Below are positions 42,537 to 53,919 of a stretch of 64,000 nt of DNA, piece after piece. Made by a program: the position numbers and the translations under genes. Where the stretch lies: assembly GCA_905221605.1 (NCBI GenBank), contig CAJNDS010000084.1:93501-157500 (forward strand). Reading direction: 5' to 3'. The notes beneath the pieces were generated by a model. It was not told the DNA's origin, did no database searches, and saw only the letters and a list, made by a program, of their open reading frames with translations. The stretch is from Symbiodinium natans. Taxonomy: Eukaryota > Sar > Dinophyceae > Suessiales > Symbiodiniaceae. Position 1 is the stretch's first letter, and each line of letters begins with the position of its first letter.

Positions 42537-44311
42537 CTGTGAATTAACATCCAGAGACATGTGAGACAACGTGATGTCCAAGGACTCTTCCGTCAGGGCA
42601 AGAATACCGTATACCCTACACCTATCAGGCAGCATGTCAACTCTCAGTGCACGAACGATCACTCATGCTTTGAATGGGTAGCAGCTCATGGCAAGACTCC
42701 CCTGTAACCTTGGAATAACATGATGTCTTGGGGAGTCTACGGGTCACATTCACAAACGGCCCATTTCTTGGCATTTCTTAGTTCTCTCAAAGACGTCCTC
42801 CCCCATGACCCGCGCCGGAGAGTCATCGTCCGCCTCGCCCTCCTTCAGCCGTCTCAAGTCGTGGCACATTTGCACATCGTGGCACACTCCCAAAACGACA
42901 CTTGCTCTCGCTTGCCTGAGTCACAAGCGCACAGGCTAAGATCACCGGCTAAAGTCTTGAAAGCCGATGAGAATAGCCCGGCACGCAGAAAAATCTGCCC
43001 CTAATGTGTGTTGTGCAAGTTCGTCTTCTGCATGATCAGGGGTGAATGCATGTCTTATTCAGTCTTATGGTGCCTGGTGTTGTTTTTTTCTTACCGTCTG
43101 TGGCGGAGCTTATATTCCTATCCTGTCATATGAGTCATAAATGCTGTGTACATCTTCCGAAATCCAACTCACGATGCGAGCTTGCCAACAGGTTCGATCC
43201 ACGTCCGTCTTTCTCGTGTAGCTGGCCCGGCACAAGTACAGGCATGAACGGCCCGCTTTTCCGGCTGTCCTCTGGCAGAGTCTCCAGGCCGGCGTTCCTC
43301 ACAAATCCGAAGCTCTCAAGCTGTGGGAGTGATGGCCATTGGCTGCGAAAATTCCACACACACACACACACACCCCAGTCACTAGCCAGTCTTGTGCCAC
43401 TCAACCGCAATCCCTTGCGCTGAGGCCCCTGCTTCACACCACTGGAGAAATGTGGCCGAGGCTGCCTTGCTTTCTTGGGAATTGCGATTTGGGGTTTTGA
43501 GGCAGGTGTAAGGTTACAGGGCTGACCTTCAGTGACAAGATGAGAGGTGGACGGGTTGATGGGCTTAGGGTTCGGTGTCGCAGGAAGGGTTGCCTCGGGC
43601 GAACGTCAACTTCGTCCTTGTCCGTTTTGTCCAAGGAGTCTCTGGACTCATCGCCCTGCATCGGCAATTTCTACAGAAACTGTGCCTTGCAATAGCCTTG
43701 CAAGGCCTAAGTCCTTGTAGTGTGGCACGGAGATCCCGAATCGCGTGTCAGGCTTGGGGTTGTGATGACTAATGTCATGTGTTCTGGCCCCGCTGGCCTT
43801 CAATTTGCGCTTTATTCAGCTGTTCACCTCAATGCTATGTTGGAGTATGTGCACAAGCTCTGGAGACCTTCAGGCCCCGTTGCCGTGTGAGCAGTTTCAT
43901 GGCCCAGTCGGAAAGGGTTTCCATGCACAAGCGGCAGCCCAACCTACGAGACAGGATCTTGCGGAGGCTTTACATGATGCGCTTCGTGACTGCACGAGGC
44001 TATGCTACACCTGTACTACAGGGCTGCTCATGTGGTATTTGATTGTATCAGGGCTTGAGGCTTCATTTTAAGCACTAACCACTGGTCAAGCTATCTGCTT
44101 GTTTAGCACATGACCTCCGAAGTTCTACGGGCCTTTTCGGGCGGCCCAGCACCATGGGGTGGTGGGCCGGTAGGGCGCCGTCGCCTCGTGCAGGCATTGA
44201 AAAGTGCAGGGTTCCATCATGTTTCTCGCTCAACCAGTCGGAACGTCTCTAGGGCAAAGTTTGCGCCTTGGGGTTCCGCCAGTCGTTTTGGAGGACCACC
44301 CCCTACTCAGC

Positions 44312-44459
44312 AGTAGTACTAATACTAGTACTAGCACTAGTACTAGCACGAGTACTAGTAGCAGTAGCAGTAGCAGTAGTAATAGTAGTCGTCGTCGTCG
44401 TACTAGTACTAGTACTAGGTCTAGTACTAGTACTACTACTGCTACTGCTACTGCTACTG

Positions 44460-44548
<89 letters not shown>

Positions 44549-44710
44549 GCTACTACTACTACTACTACTACTACTACTGCTACGACGACGACTACTACAA
44601 CCACTACAACTCCTACTCCTACTCCTACTGGTACTTACTGGTACTGGTACTGGTACTTCTGCTGCTACTGTTAACTGCTACTACTGCTAGTCCTGCTACT
44701 ACTGCTGCCA
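44312..44710 (+). repeat. Compound trinucleotide microsatellite (ACT/AGT/CGT)
   Basis: CTAGTA-type hexamers, AGC and CGT blocks lead into about 35 ACT units, then TACTCC and GGTACT variants. Every frame is a homopolymer-like artefact. Confidence 0.97.
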
Positions 44711-46110
44711 CTACTGCCACTACCACAGGCTAGCATGATCGGCCGCCGAGGTGGGACCAAAGCAGGAAGCTGCCAACTCCTGGACAGATGGCAGCAGATC
44801 CCGACATGTTTCAAGGATTTTGTCCAATACAACCCAAAGACATACACAGCCCTGGCCTTCTAGGCCAAGAAACATGAGACTTGAGTAAGACTTGAATAGG
44901 TGTCTGAAGGCGGGAGTAACAGGAACAAGACGGTGCAACTCCAATTCAACGTATGGCCGAACTCCAGCATTCTGAAACCTAAAAAACCTAAAAGCCGCTG
45001 CTCTGGGACCACCGGCGCTGAAGAGGGCTTCGACATGATGTCTGGAGCCTGCGTTTACAGTTTGTCATTAAAAAGTTTCGATGCGGCCGTTTAGCTCAAA
45101 TAGGCTCTTCATGGTCTTGTCATCCCGCAGTGGGCTTCGACTCCTACCAGCCAGAAGGGCAGGATTGCAGCGTTGTTTTGTATGCTTGGGTTCTTAATGC
45201 AGAGAGTTGGAGCGAAAAGGAAGGGGCCGGTTTTTGAAAACTTGGCTGGAGATGGCAAGAGGCATTTCATCCCTTGAGAGAGGACGCCTGTCTGTGTCAC
45301 AAAGTCAAAGTTTATATTACCACATGTAGCGTTCCGGCAACCCAATCAGAATGAACCAAGTCGTCTTCCTGCCCTTTTTCCGTCGCGGGCTGATGCAACC
45401 ACAGCAAAGCTCCACAGCTGACAGGGCTGCGTGAGGCAGGGTACCTGCATGGGCTGTTGGCATGTTGACTCTTGAGCACCCTGCCGCTACACCCATCACA
45501 CCCCTATCAAAGCTCTGTAACCCCTCCCTGTAACAACACAGAACAGCTTGCAAAGGTGTGAACCAGAACTCGCAGTGGCGAACAGATCTTTGATTGCTAC
45601 AGAGCTTGCGCATTCATACGCATTCGCATTCAAGCCGTGGCTTTGTCACTTCAAGCCAGAGAACCCCCTTAACGGGCGCAGGCTCATTCAGCCTTCTCAC
45701 AGCATAAGCAAGCGGTATATGGTATATGCCATGTAAATACGAGTGCTGACGAAGATCGCCTCCTCCGCCTCCCCTGCATCGCAGCCGAAGACTGCAGCTG
45801 CGGCTGCAGGTGTGGGGGCGCCTCAGCTGAAGGCATGGGCTGAGAATGAAGCTAACGACTCTTCATCTTTGTACAAGAGTCGGTGACAACGGATAGCTTC
45901 GTACTGTATCCGCTCAACTCTTGCAAACCAAACTGTTTAGATGCACACGCCGCTGAGGTTCGAGGCAATGGTTGCAGTCCTTGTAGCTATTGTATGCATG
46001 CTGAAGTTGCTGACAAAAAACACACATGGCGATGCCTGGATTACAGGATGCAGAGCAAGCTTCAATGTGGGGGCGACACTTGAACAGCTCGAAGCACACC
46101 CAGGAAAAGC

Positions 46111-46142
46111 CTTGAGCTCATAACAAACCTCGCCCAGATTCC
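46111..46142 (-). CDS. Kelch-repeat exon continuation (GNLGEVCYELK)
   Basis: The acceptor GGATCAG at 46,143 is followed by two bases that complete Gly with the preceding exon, then NLGEVCYELK. Joined, the two give FVVGGNLGEVCYELK, a good kelch blade (GG followed by the next strand). The probable donor is GCTTTT. The frame stays open for a further 40 codons, so the 3' edge is uncertain. Confidence 0.45.
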
Positions 46143-46239
46143 CTGATCCGAAAACAAATGAACCAGATGGTTCATAATTTTGCCCCAAACTGAATTGTCT
46201 CAGCCCCAACTGCGAAACATCCCGAGAAGCAGTTCTCAC

Positions 46240-46293
46240 CGACAACGAAGACCATCCCAGAAAAATTCACTGCTGTGGCGTAGTGCCGAACTG
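46240..46293 (-). CDS. Kelch-repeat exon (VRHYATAVNFSGMVFVVG)
   Basis: The minus strand reads VRHYATAVNFSGMVFVVG and then a strong GTGAGA donor from 46,239. R-x-x-x-A-x-V...G-x-(I/V)-(Y/F)-V-(V/F)-G-G is the core of a kelch beta-propeller blade. The second Gly of the GG pair is completed by the next exon (46,111-46,142). Acceptors at CTGGCAG and CAGCAG are three bases apart. Kelch blades usually occur five to seven in a row; the others were not found, so this is one blade of an incompletely resolved gene. Confidence 0.5.
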
Positions 46294-48578
46294 CTGCCAG
46301 GTCCAGCCTCGTATAAAGCTTAGGTTTAGGAATGGGGGATATAGTGGGGGATATGACCAGGTCGTAGATGCCCAGAGACCCATGGGGGTCTTGTGCGAGG
46401 CTTCCTGCCACCTTGATGGTCCCTACATGTCCCTACCCTGCGCTTGCCCCCCTACCCGAGAAGGGTTCACTGCACCAACACCCAAACATCCATAAGCATC
46501 CATAAGCATCCATTCTTGTGGCAGACCATATGCAGTGTCCGAGGGTCCCTTTTTGCACACTATCTGGACAGTGGGTTTTGTTGTGCTTTCGGTTTTTGGA
46601 CGGTTCTCTTTTGTTGCCACCTAGCTGACGCCATTCTTGCCACTCAGCAGGGACGTTTGGGAGAGGATTTGGGACTTGAAGGTTCAGCTAGGCTGTCGGA
46701 TGTGCCGGATGGCGCCCTAGGATTGTAGTAGAGGCCAGCGATCTTCACACTCGCAAAAGCTTGCACATACAGCATGCAAACTTTGCCGCATGTCGGACCC
46801 CTCTCTCGTGGGAGTACTTTGGTCTCAGGCAGGTCACCTGACAATGTTGAATCTAGATCTAGATACGGAGAAGTTTCAACAGAGCAACGTAGAGCAACGT
46901 TCGAACACGCAGTGACATGCAGTATGCAGGCCCAGCTCGAAAGCCCACACGCCCTTGGGGCCCACACTGCGGCCAAACGAAGAGACCAATAACCCGGCGC
47001 TTGCCAAGGGCGGCTTGCAGGGCACTGTCCTGAGTGGAACATGCTGGAACGTAAGACGTGGCAGCAGTTGGCACCAATTGGAACTGAATGCAGAGCTTTT
47101 TAATCGACCTTCAACTCATGCACATGTGGCTTGCAATGGCTTGCAGATCAAAGGCTCGTCGCTTGGGCTCACCTCGATTCATGCGCAGGACACAAAGGTG
47201 ACTCTTGTTCACATCATTCCAAAAGAATCGCCGTCCTGAATACGGCGACATGCTCTTTGAAGAAACGCGCCGGAGTAGAATCCATAGAAATACGAACTTT
47301 GCCAGACAGGTTGCAAAAGCGAGCCGAGTCGAATCCTCCGCCTTCCAGAAGCCTCATGCTGTCTGTGGCTATGTCCCAGGATACATCCAGGATACAGTAA
47401 GCATGAGTTTGTTGAGCACCAGCAATATGGAAATACGAACATCGCAGACTCTAGCTTTTGTGGTTGGGTTTGCGCCGGAACCACCCCGAGAAACTCACAG
47501 GCTGTGAGAATCACAGACGGTGTTCTTACTTTCAGTTCCCATTGCACTTCTGACCGTTCAGCCAAGCATCGTTTCAGCTCATCATGTAGAGGCGCTAGGA
47601 CCCACGGGTCTACGTCACCTCTGACACTTCAGGCATCCCTCTTTGAAGGAAATGCAGGCAAAGCTGCAGACTTGTCCGAAACATGCTTGCAGTCTGGGCA
47701 ATGCGAACCTGGCTCTTGCTTTCATGGCTGTGCTCATCCCACAGTCATTGAGGCAGGCTGCCTGTTGAGCTAGGCCGGTAGTAGTAGTCCAAGCAAACGA
47801 CCTGATTCGGTACGGCAAGTTCGGGTGTCAGAGCCTGTGTGCACAAGTCTCAGCTTCCCTACCTGTCGTACAGGAAGATGGCAGCAGGTGTTGTGTCATT
47901 TGGAAACAAGTGTGTTAGAACACCATCTAGAGAAACTTCTAGAGACCAAGTTTGGGGATATTTTGTAAGAAACCATTTGCTAGAACGCGGTCCGTGCAGC
48001 AATTCCATGCCGCATGCCAATCGCACCGGACTCAAGCGGGTGAAAGGTTGGGCCAAGATACTGGGAACCGGGGAGAGAGGAGCCACTCAATCAGCCCAGA
48101 GCCACCTCAGCATCTCTGTTAACCCTTCGTAATTTTTCCAGCCCTAAACCCTTACTGTGCCTTTCTTTAATATGGGAGCCAAAGGCCGAAGTGGAACACT
48201 TATCGGATTGAACGGGAATTGTTTTTTGATTCGCCGAACGCTGTCCAAAATTTCGGGTGGGACTGCCAGGTCATGCGCTGCTTCTTTGAGCCCCAGACTC
48301 CCAGACTCCCAGTTTTAGATTTTAGACAAATCCCAAGATACCGCACAAGAGACCCAACTGAGCCCTGATAAAGGCTTCCGCACTTACCCCACTACACACC
48401 GCTCCTCACCCTTTCATCAGCCTCTGTGCTTGCCAGGTGCTACCAATGCTCAGCACGACCTCCGCATTCAAAGCAGCTAGGCGTCCACCCAGAAGACCCA
48501 TGGCTCCTTGAGGGACTAGGGTTTAAAAGCTTGGCGTTGATTTGAATTGCTGCCTGGATGGGTTCAGGAGCATTGCGG
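46294..48578. other. No firm gene; possible missing kelch exons
   Basis: Other blades of the kelch gene should lie here or below 46.1 kb, but I could not find a second GG strand. Frames at 47,504-47,773 and 47,839-48,132 are open on both strands. Confidence 0.4.
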
Positions 48579-48589
48579 CCCCCCAAAAC
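48579..48589 (+). repeat. Left flanking direct repeat (CCCCCCAAAAC)
   Basis: An 11-bp exact match to 50,770-50,780, placed just outside the left inverted repeat; candidate target-site duplication. Confidence 0.5.
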
Positions 48590-48669
48590 GGGTGGAGTTT
48601 TTTTTTGGGTCTTTTTTTTTTTTTGTTTTTTTTTTTTTTTGGTCGATTTTCTTGGTTTTCTCTAGGAAA
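48590..48669 (+). repeat. Left terminal inverted repeat, T-rich
   Basis: GGGTGGAG, a T run, GGGTC, about 29 T with one G, then GGTCGATTTTCTTGG. Pairs with 50,690-50,769. Confidence 0.65.
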
Positions 48670-48866
48670 AACCCTACTTTCCTTACATTTTGGACGGATT
48701 TTCTGTCATTTCCCTTAGGTTTTCGTTGGTTTTTCATAGGGAAAAACCTATTTTTTTTACATTTTGGACGGATTTCCTGTAATTTCCCTTAGGTTTTCCT
48801 TGGTTTTTCCTAGGGGGAAAACCCTATTTTCCTTACATTTTGGACAGATATCCTGTCATTTCCTTC
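48670..48866 (+). repeat. 75-bp tandem repeat inside the element
   Basis: ACATTTTGGAC recurs at 48,685, 48,760 and 48,835, exactly 75 bp apart. The unit also contains TTTCCCTTAGGTTTTC and GGAAAAACCCTA-like words. A further diverged copy lies at about 49,205-49,330, and the terminal inverted repeat is built from the same vocabulary. Confidence 0.75.
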
Positions 48867-50407
48867 GTTTCTTGGGCTTTGAAGCACGCTTGGTACGGCT
48901 TAAAAGAAGCGGGGGGGGTTGGGGGGGGGGGCGCAGCCCCCCCACTTGCAAACACCTCTTGGGCTTTGAAGCACGCTCTGCGCGGCTTCCAAAAAAAAAG
49001 AGCGGGGGGGTTGGGGGGGGTCTCACACGATGCTTTTCAACTAGTTTCTTGGGCTTTGAAGCAAGCTTGGTACGACTTAAAAGAAGCGGGGGGGGTTGGG
49101 GGAAAACACAGCCCCGCTCCCCCATTTGCAAACACCCTGCTCACATGACGGGTGTCAACAAGTTTCTTGGGCTTTGAAGCACGCTCTGCACGGTTTGAAA
49201 AAAAACGAGGTTTTCGTTGGTTTTTCCTAAGGAAACCCTCTTCTGATTACATTTTGGACGGATTTCGTCAAACGTCAAAGCGTACGTTGCTTTTCCTTAG
49301 TTTGTCCTAGGGAAAACCCTATTTGGTTCGTTTTCTTGGCTTCTATCATTCCCTCTACATTTTCATCGGATTCATACTTTTTGTTCAACTAGTTTCTCGA
49401 GCTTTGAAGCACGCTTGGTACGGCTTAAAAGAAGCGGGGGGGCGCAGCCCCCCCCCCCCATTTGCAAACACCCTGCTCACATGATGGGTGTCAACAAGTT
49501 TCTCGGGCTTCGAAGCACGCTCTGCACGGCTTAAAAAAGCGGGGGGGTTGGGGCTTTGAAGCACGCTTGGTACAGCTTAAAAGAAGCGGGGGGGTTGGGG
49601 GGGCTGTGCCCCCCATTTGCAAACACCCTGCTCACATGATGGGTTTCAACTACTTTCTTGCGCTTTGGCTGAAAAAAAGCGGGGGGGTTGGGGGGGGCGC
49701 AGCCCCCCCCCATTTGCAATGCTCACACGATGTTTTTCAACTAGTTTCTTGGGCTGCCCTTGGGCTTTGAAGCACGCTTGGTACGGCTTAAAAGAAGCGG
49801 AGGGGGTTGGGGGGGGGCGCAGCCCCCCCCCCATTTGCAAACACCCTGCTCACATGATGGGTGTCAACAAGTTTCTTGGGCTTTGAAGCGCGCTCTGCAC
49901 GGCTTAACAAAAAAAAGCGGGGGGGTTCCCCCCATTTGCAAACACAATGCTCACACGATGCTTTTCAACTAGTTTCTTGGGCTTTGAAGCACGCTTGGTA
50001 CGGCTTAAAAGAAGCGGGGGTTGGGGGGGCTGTGCCCCCCATCTGCAAACACCCTGCTCACATGATGGGTTTCAACTAGTTTCTTGGGCTTCGGCTGAAA
50101 AAAAGCGGGGGGGTTGGGGGGGGCGCAGCCCCCCCCATTTGCAAACACAATGCTCACACGATGTTTTTCAACTAGTTTCTTGGGCTTTGAACGGCTTAAA
50201 AGAAGCGGGGGGGGTTGGGGGGTCTGCGCCCCCCATTTGCAAACACCCTGCTCACATGATGGGTGTCAACAAGTTTCTTGGGCTTTGAAGCACGCTCAGC
50301 ACGGCTTAAAAAAAGCGGGGGGGTTGGGGGGGGCGCAGCCGCCCCCATTTGCAAACACAATGCTCACACGATGTTTTTCAACTAGTTTCTTGGGCTTCGA
50401 AGCACGC
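48867..50407 (+). repeat. Array of about fifteen units with GC hairpins, two alternating types
   Basis: Units begin TTTCTTGGGCTTTGAAGC at about 48,868, 48,957, 49,045, 49,162, 49,392, 49,498, 49,553, 49,651, 49,745, 49,872, 49,974, 50,081, 50,176, 50,274 and 50,389. One type continues CTTGGTACGGCTTAAAAGAA and is preceded by TTTTCAACTAG; the other has CTCTGCACGGC and is preceded by GGTGTCAACAAG. Most carry a G-run, TTGG, a G-run, then CGCA and a C-run, able to form a strong hairpin. Some units are truncated. The open frames here are repeat artefacts. Confidence 0.85.
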
Positions 50408-50577
50408 TTCCTTTCTTCCTTCCTTGCTTCCTTCCTTTCTTCCTTCCTTTCTTCCTTCCTTGCTTCCTTCCTTTCTTCCTTCCCTCCTTTCTTCCTTCCT
50501 TCCTTCCTTCCTTCCTTCCTTGTTTTCTTCCTTTCTTTCATCCTTCCTTCCTTCCTTTCTTTCCTTCTTTCCTTCTA
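50408..50577 (+). repeat. Pyrimidine tract, mostly CCTT
   Basis: About 170 bp of C and T only apart from a few G and one A, in CCTT/CTTT units, placed between the array and the right end of the element. Confidence 0.9.
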
Positions 50578-50689
50578 AAACCTACCAGAAATAACGCTTT
50601 CCTATGAAACCACAGAGAAATTACTGTTTTTCGTACGAAAAACCACGAAAATGCATCAAATCCTTTAAAAATATGGAGGGAATGGTGGT

Positions 50690-50717
50690 TTTCTTAGGAA
50701 AAACCAAGAAAATCGAC

Positions 50718-50751
<34 letters not shown>

Positions 50752-50769
50752 CCCAAAAAAATAGGCCCT
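50690..50769 (-). repeat. Right terminal inverted repeat, A-rich on plus strand
   Basis: Complementary to the left end: CCAAGAAAATCGACC, about 30 A, GACCC, an A run. The outermost 8-10 bp match less well. Confidence 0.65.
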
Positions 50770-50780
50770 CCCCCCAAAAC
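50770..50780 (+). repeat. Right flanking direct repeat (CCCCCCAAAAC)
   Basis: The partner of 48,579-48,589 in the same orientation, just outside the right inverted repeat. Confidence 0.5.
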
Positions 50781-51310
50781 TTAAGCACCGAATGTGAGAG
50801 CAAATGGCAGCTCACCTTACACCTGGCATCAATCCTATGAATCCTGGGAATGGGTAGCAAAACTGTAAAACTACAGGATTGCTAGAAGTTGTGTGCACTA
50901 CGATGCTATGTCGGAACAACGGCCATCAGAGTTTGTGACGGGTTGGAGGAGGCTGGTTAAACATGAGGTCGGTCGGGCAAACAGCAGGCCCCAAACCAAA
51001 CGAGACCTCCACAACAACCGACCATTCTAAGGAAGACTGTGGAAGACTGCCCCACCTATTTTTATTTGGCATCATGCTTTCAAGCCACCGATCTTCGGAA
51101 CCAAGCTGCAGCTCTGCAGCACCTGTGCTCGGCAGATCACGTCCTACTACAAAACACAAAACAACACCCTGTCGATGTCCAAACGAAGTGAATGCACCTC
51201 CCCCAGCTCTCTTGAAGGCAGCTCACGAGGTTCGGAGCTAGACTAGGATAAACGAGGGTGTATAGAAACGGTGGGGCGATGTTCGAGGCGCGCTCTGTGA
51301 CCGTGGTCAA

Positions 51311-51550
51311 GAAATTGCTCAAGAACTGGTTGGAGTTGCAGCAGCACTTGCTGCAGCGCGAGCCGACCGCCTAGCCCTCAAGAAATCTCAGCTGCAAAGC
51401 CATCACATCGAAACTGCCAATCAATCCAAAGCCCTCAGCCACGGACCCAGTGATGGCTGGTGTGGTCAACGTCTCGCTAGCGAGGCGCCCCTGGCTTCGG
51501 CGAAATCCACTCGCAGGCCCAGCAGTGGAGCCTCTGTGTCGCTTCATTAA
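51311..51550 (+). CDS. Terminal-exon candidate, Ala-rich helical C-terminus
   Basis: After a GGTCAAG acceptor the plus strand is open for 79 codons without an ATG, starting EIAQELVGVAAALAAARADR, then LALKKSQLQSHHIETANQSK, and ending SSGASVSLH before TAA. The start is a clear amphipathic helix and the end is Ser-rich, as in many protein tails. No family is recognised, and upstream exons were not found in the preceding 500 bp. Confidence 0.3.
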   Translation, partial: EIAQELVGVAAALAAARADRLALKKSQLQSHHIETANQSKALSHGPSDGWCGQRLASEAPLASAKSTRRPSSGASVSLH

Positions 51551-51990
51551 AGGTTTCGTCCGTTTGGTACAAGAAGCCAGCTGTTCTGGCTGTGCTGCTG
51601 TAAAGGCTGCTTAGGGTCTGGGCCTTGCATCCTCTGAAGGTCTTTCATCGACAGGGCCGGAGTGCTTCAGTGTGCTTACGTGCTTGAGGGAGGGGGGGTG
51701 GGGGGACGTAAGTATGAGCGGCAGAGCATTGCACAACATTTGCTCTTTGGTGCGGGGAGGGGGCAGGACGCACAGCAGACCAAGCCAAACCAACATGCCG
51801 ATTACATCAGCATCTACAGTGTTGTCTGTGAACCTCAGTGCCACCAGCATGTTCGACGCATGCGCTTTCCAGATTTTCCCATTCTTCGCAAACATTGGTG
51901 TTTCAGTTACAACTGCTGCACGGGAAAAACCACTTCTGGGTCAAACAAACTAAACGCATTCCGCCCTCCGCCCCGCGACAAGCGAAGCAG

Positions 51991-52077
51991 AGACACAGAC
52001 ACAGACACAGACACACACACACACACACAGACACAGACACAGACACAGACACAGACACAGGCACACACACACACACG
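51991..52077 (+). repeat. (CAGACA)n / (CA)n microsatellite
   Basis: CAGACA hexamers alternate with CA blocks. Confidence 0.95.
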
Positions 52078-52440
52078 GAGAGAGGGAGGTCAACCAGAGA
52101 TTGTTGTACAATGGTACACTGTTGCTGGATCTCATCCAGTAGGTGCTGAAACTTCAGATCGCCGAGTGACCAAAAGGAAGCAATGTTTTTGGGACGGTCA
52201 CAAGCAGGTACACCTCGAGACGTCTCTCAAGGCTTCCCATCTTTGGTCCTAGCTTCCTTGGGTGCAGTAGACCAAAGATGTTGCACCTAGGTCCTAGGAA
52301 AGCTGAGGTGTCCCCTGCGGGAAATTCGACAGTGAACGGCTCGACCCTATGAGAGCGAGATGCTGGATCTCGGTCCAACTTTATTGGCCCTGTAGGGCAC
52401 CCAAGGCACGTATCTAAGCCCCTTAGCTTAGAATCAGGGT

Positions 52441-52810
52441 TCACACCCACACACCCACACCAACCCACACCAACCCACACCAGCCCACAGCAACCCACAC
52501 CAACCCACACCAACCCACACCAACCCACAGCAACCCACACCAACCCACACCAACCCACACCAACCCACACCAACCCACATCAACCCCCACCAACCCACAC
52601 CAACCCACACGCACTCACGCACCCACACGCACCCACACGCACCCACACGCACCCTCACGCACCCTCACGCACCCTCACGCACCCTCACGCACCCTCACGC
52701 ACCCTCACGCACACACCCACACACCCCCACACACCCGCACACACCCGCACACACCCGCACACACCCACACACCCGCACACCCACCCACACACCCACCCAC
52801 ACACACACCC

Positions 52811-52879
<69 letters not shown>
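52441..52879 (+). repeat. C/A-only satellite: CCAACCCACA, CACGCACCCT, then (CA)n
   Basis: Decamers CCAACCCACA, then TCACGCACCC units, then CACACCCG, then about 35 CA units. The tract is 440 bp with almost no G or T on the plus strand. Confidence 0.97.
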
Positions 52880-52880
<1 letters not shown>

Positions 52881-53901
52881 CTCAACCAACCAAGTTCTAG
52901 GCAGGCAAATGTTCAAGAGTTGGTTGCATGGGGGGGTTGCTTTTTGCTCACGTGCCGCTGCCCTTTTGCATACCCTTGAGAGCTTTTGCCCGGCCTTAGT
53001 CTTGAGCACATTTCCATACGGAAGACCTAAGGCACAGCCTGAACAAGGAAATCGTCACAATGAAATCTACAGAGCGAAGAGCAAATCTTTGTGTTCTCGG
53101 AATCCCTAGACATCTGCCATGGCTGAGATTTAGGGGTTTCGAATCCACTTCGGGTGCTGGCTGAGTCTTGGGCAGAAAAATTTCAGCAATCACCTCACTT
53201 CTCAGAATCGCAGTCATCAAATTGTTCCAGCGGCGCTTGTACCAGTGTAAAGCAGTAGTTTCAACGCGCCCTCTTACCGGAATCATGCTGCTCAACACTC
53301 TGCTCCATCTTGTCCCCCCTACCGCCCGAAAACCCGAAGCCCCAGTAGTTAAGCAGTCTGCACCCTGGGCGCAAAAAAACGTCATCACGGGATCTGCAAG
53401 CTGCGCGGCGGTAGACGAGCGACGAGGTCATAGAAGTCCGCCTGCCTAGTAGGCGACAGCAGAAGCTGTAGGAGCTAGGGCTTAGCGGCCAAATACTACT
53501 GTAAAGGGGGTCATGGTCTGGTCATGGCGCGTTCAGGCTTCAGGTTGACGTCCCGAACTTCCGGGGAACTTCCGAGTGTTTGCCTGTCACAGGATTTCAA
53601 GCTAATTTGTGTAATCCCAACTTATACCTTGCCCAATCGGCTAGGCACAAATTACTTGCTTCGATCATCCCTCTAGGGGAAACAGATGTGGGAGAAGAGA
53701 GATGACAGTCACGAGGATGGTTCATGTCGGCGTGCCGGAGTCGGCATCCTCGCAACTATCGTCAATTTTGAAGGTTTTGGTGAGCTTCAAAACCGAAGCT
53801 CAAGTGCTGGCAGTCGTGACTGTCACTTTCGAAGCTTGCTTTGCACTTTTCACGCTTCCAAAATGCCGACAGTCACAAACAAAAACACCGGACATGCTAT
53901 G

Positions 53902-53919
53902 TTTTTTTTTTTTTTTTTT
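53902..53919 (+). repeat. Poly-T run
   Basis: Eighteen T. Confidence 0.9.

Larger units (their letters stand above)
42070..46110. other. No firm gene; microsatellite and chance frames
   Basis: Protein-like frames occur at 42,720-43,004 (plus), 43,772-44,071 (plus) and 44,720-44,944 (minus, reading FLGLEGQGCVCLWVVLDKIL). None has a recognisable domain. Confidence 0.45.
48590..50769. mobile_element. 2.2-kb element with inverted-repeat ends and 11-bp flanking duplication
   Basis: The two ends are reverse complements over about 70-80 bp: each reads inward as GGG.., a T run, GGGTC, a long T run, then GGTCGATTTTCTTGGTTTT and a CTAGGAAAA-like block. Immediately outside, CCCCCCAAAAC occurs in direct orientation on both sides, as a target duplication would. 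The inside holds a 75-bp tandem repeat, a roughly fifteen-unit array and a pyrimidine tract, but no coding frame. This is the structure of a non-autonomous DNA transposon or large MITE. Superfamily unknown. Confidence 0.6.

Noticed and set aside
43191-43200. GGTTCGATCC, a perfect tRNA B-box word
   Set aside because: No A box, anticodon stem or acceptor stem can be built around it.
44204-44690. Frames of 124-156 codons giving poly-Thr, poly-Leu or poly-Val
   Set aside because: Pure products of the trinucleotide repeat; no upstream coding sequence.
48547-50594. Frames of 80-154 codons inside the repeat array
   Set aside because: They repeat with the array unit and shift frame with homopolymer length.
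53902-53919. Poly-T as a reverse-orientation retrogene tail
   Set aside because: No gene-like sequence or flanking duplication next to it.
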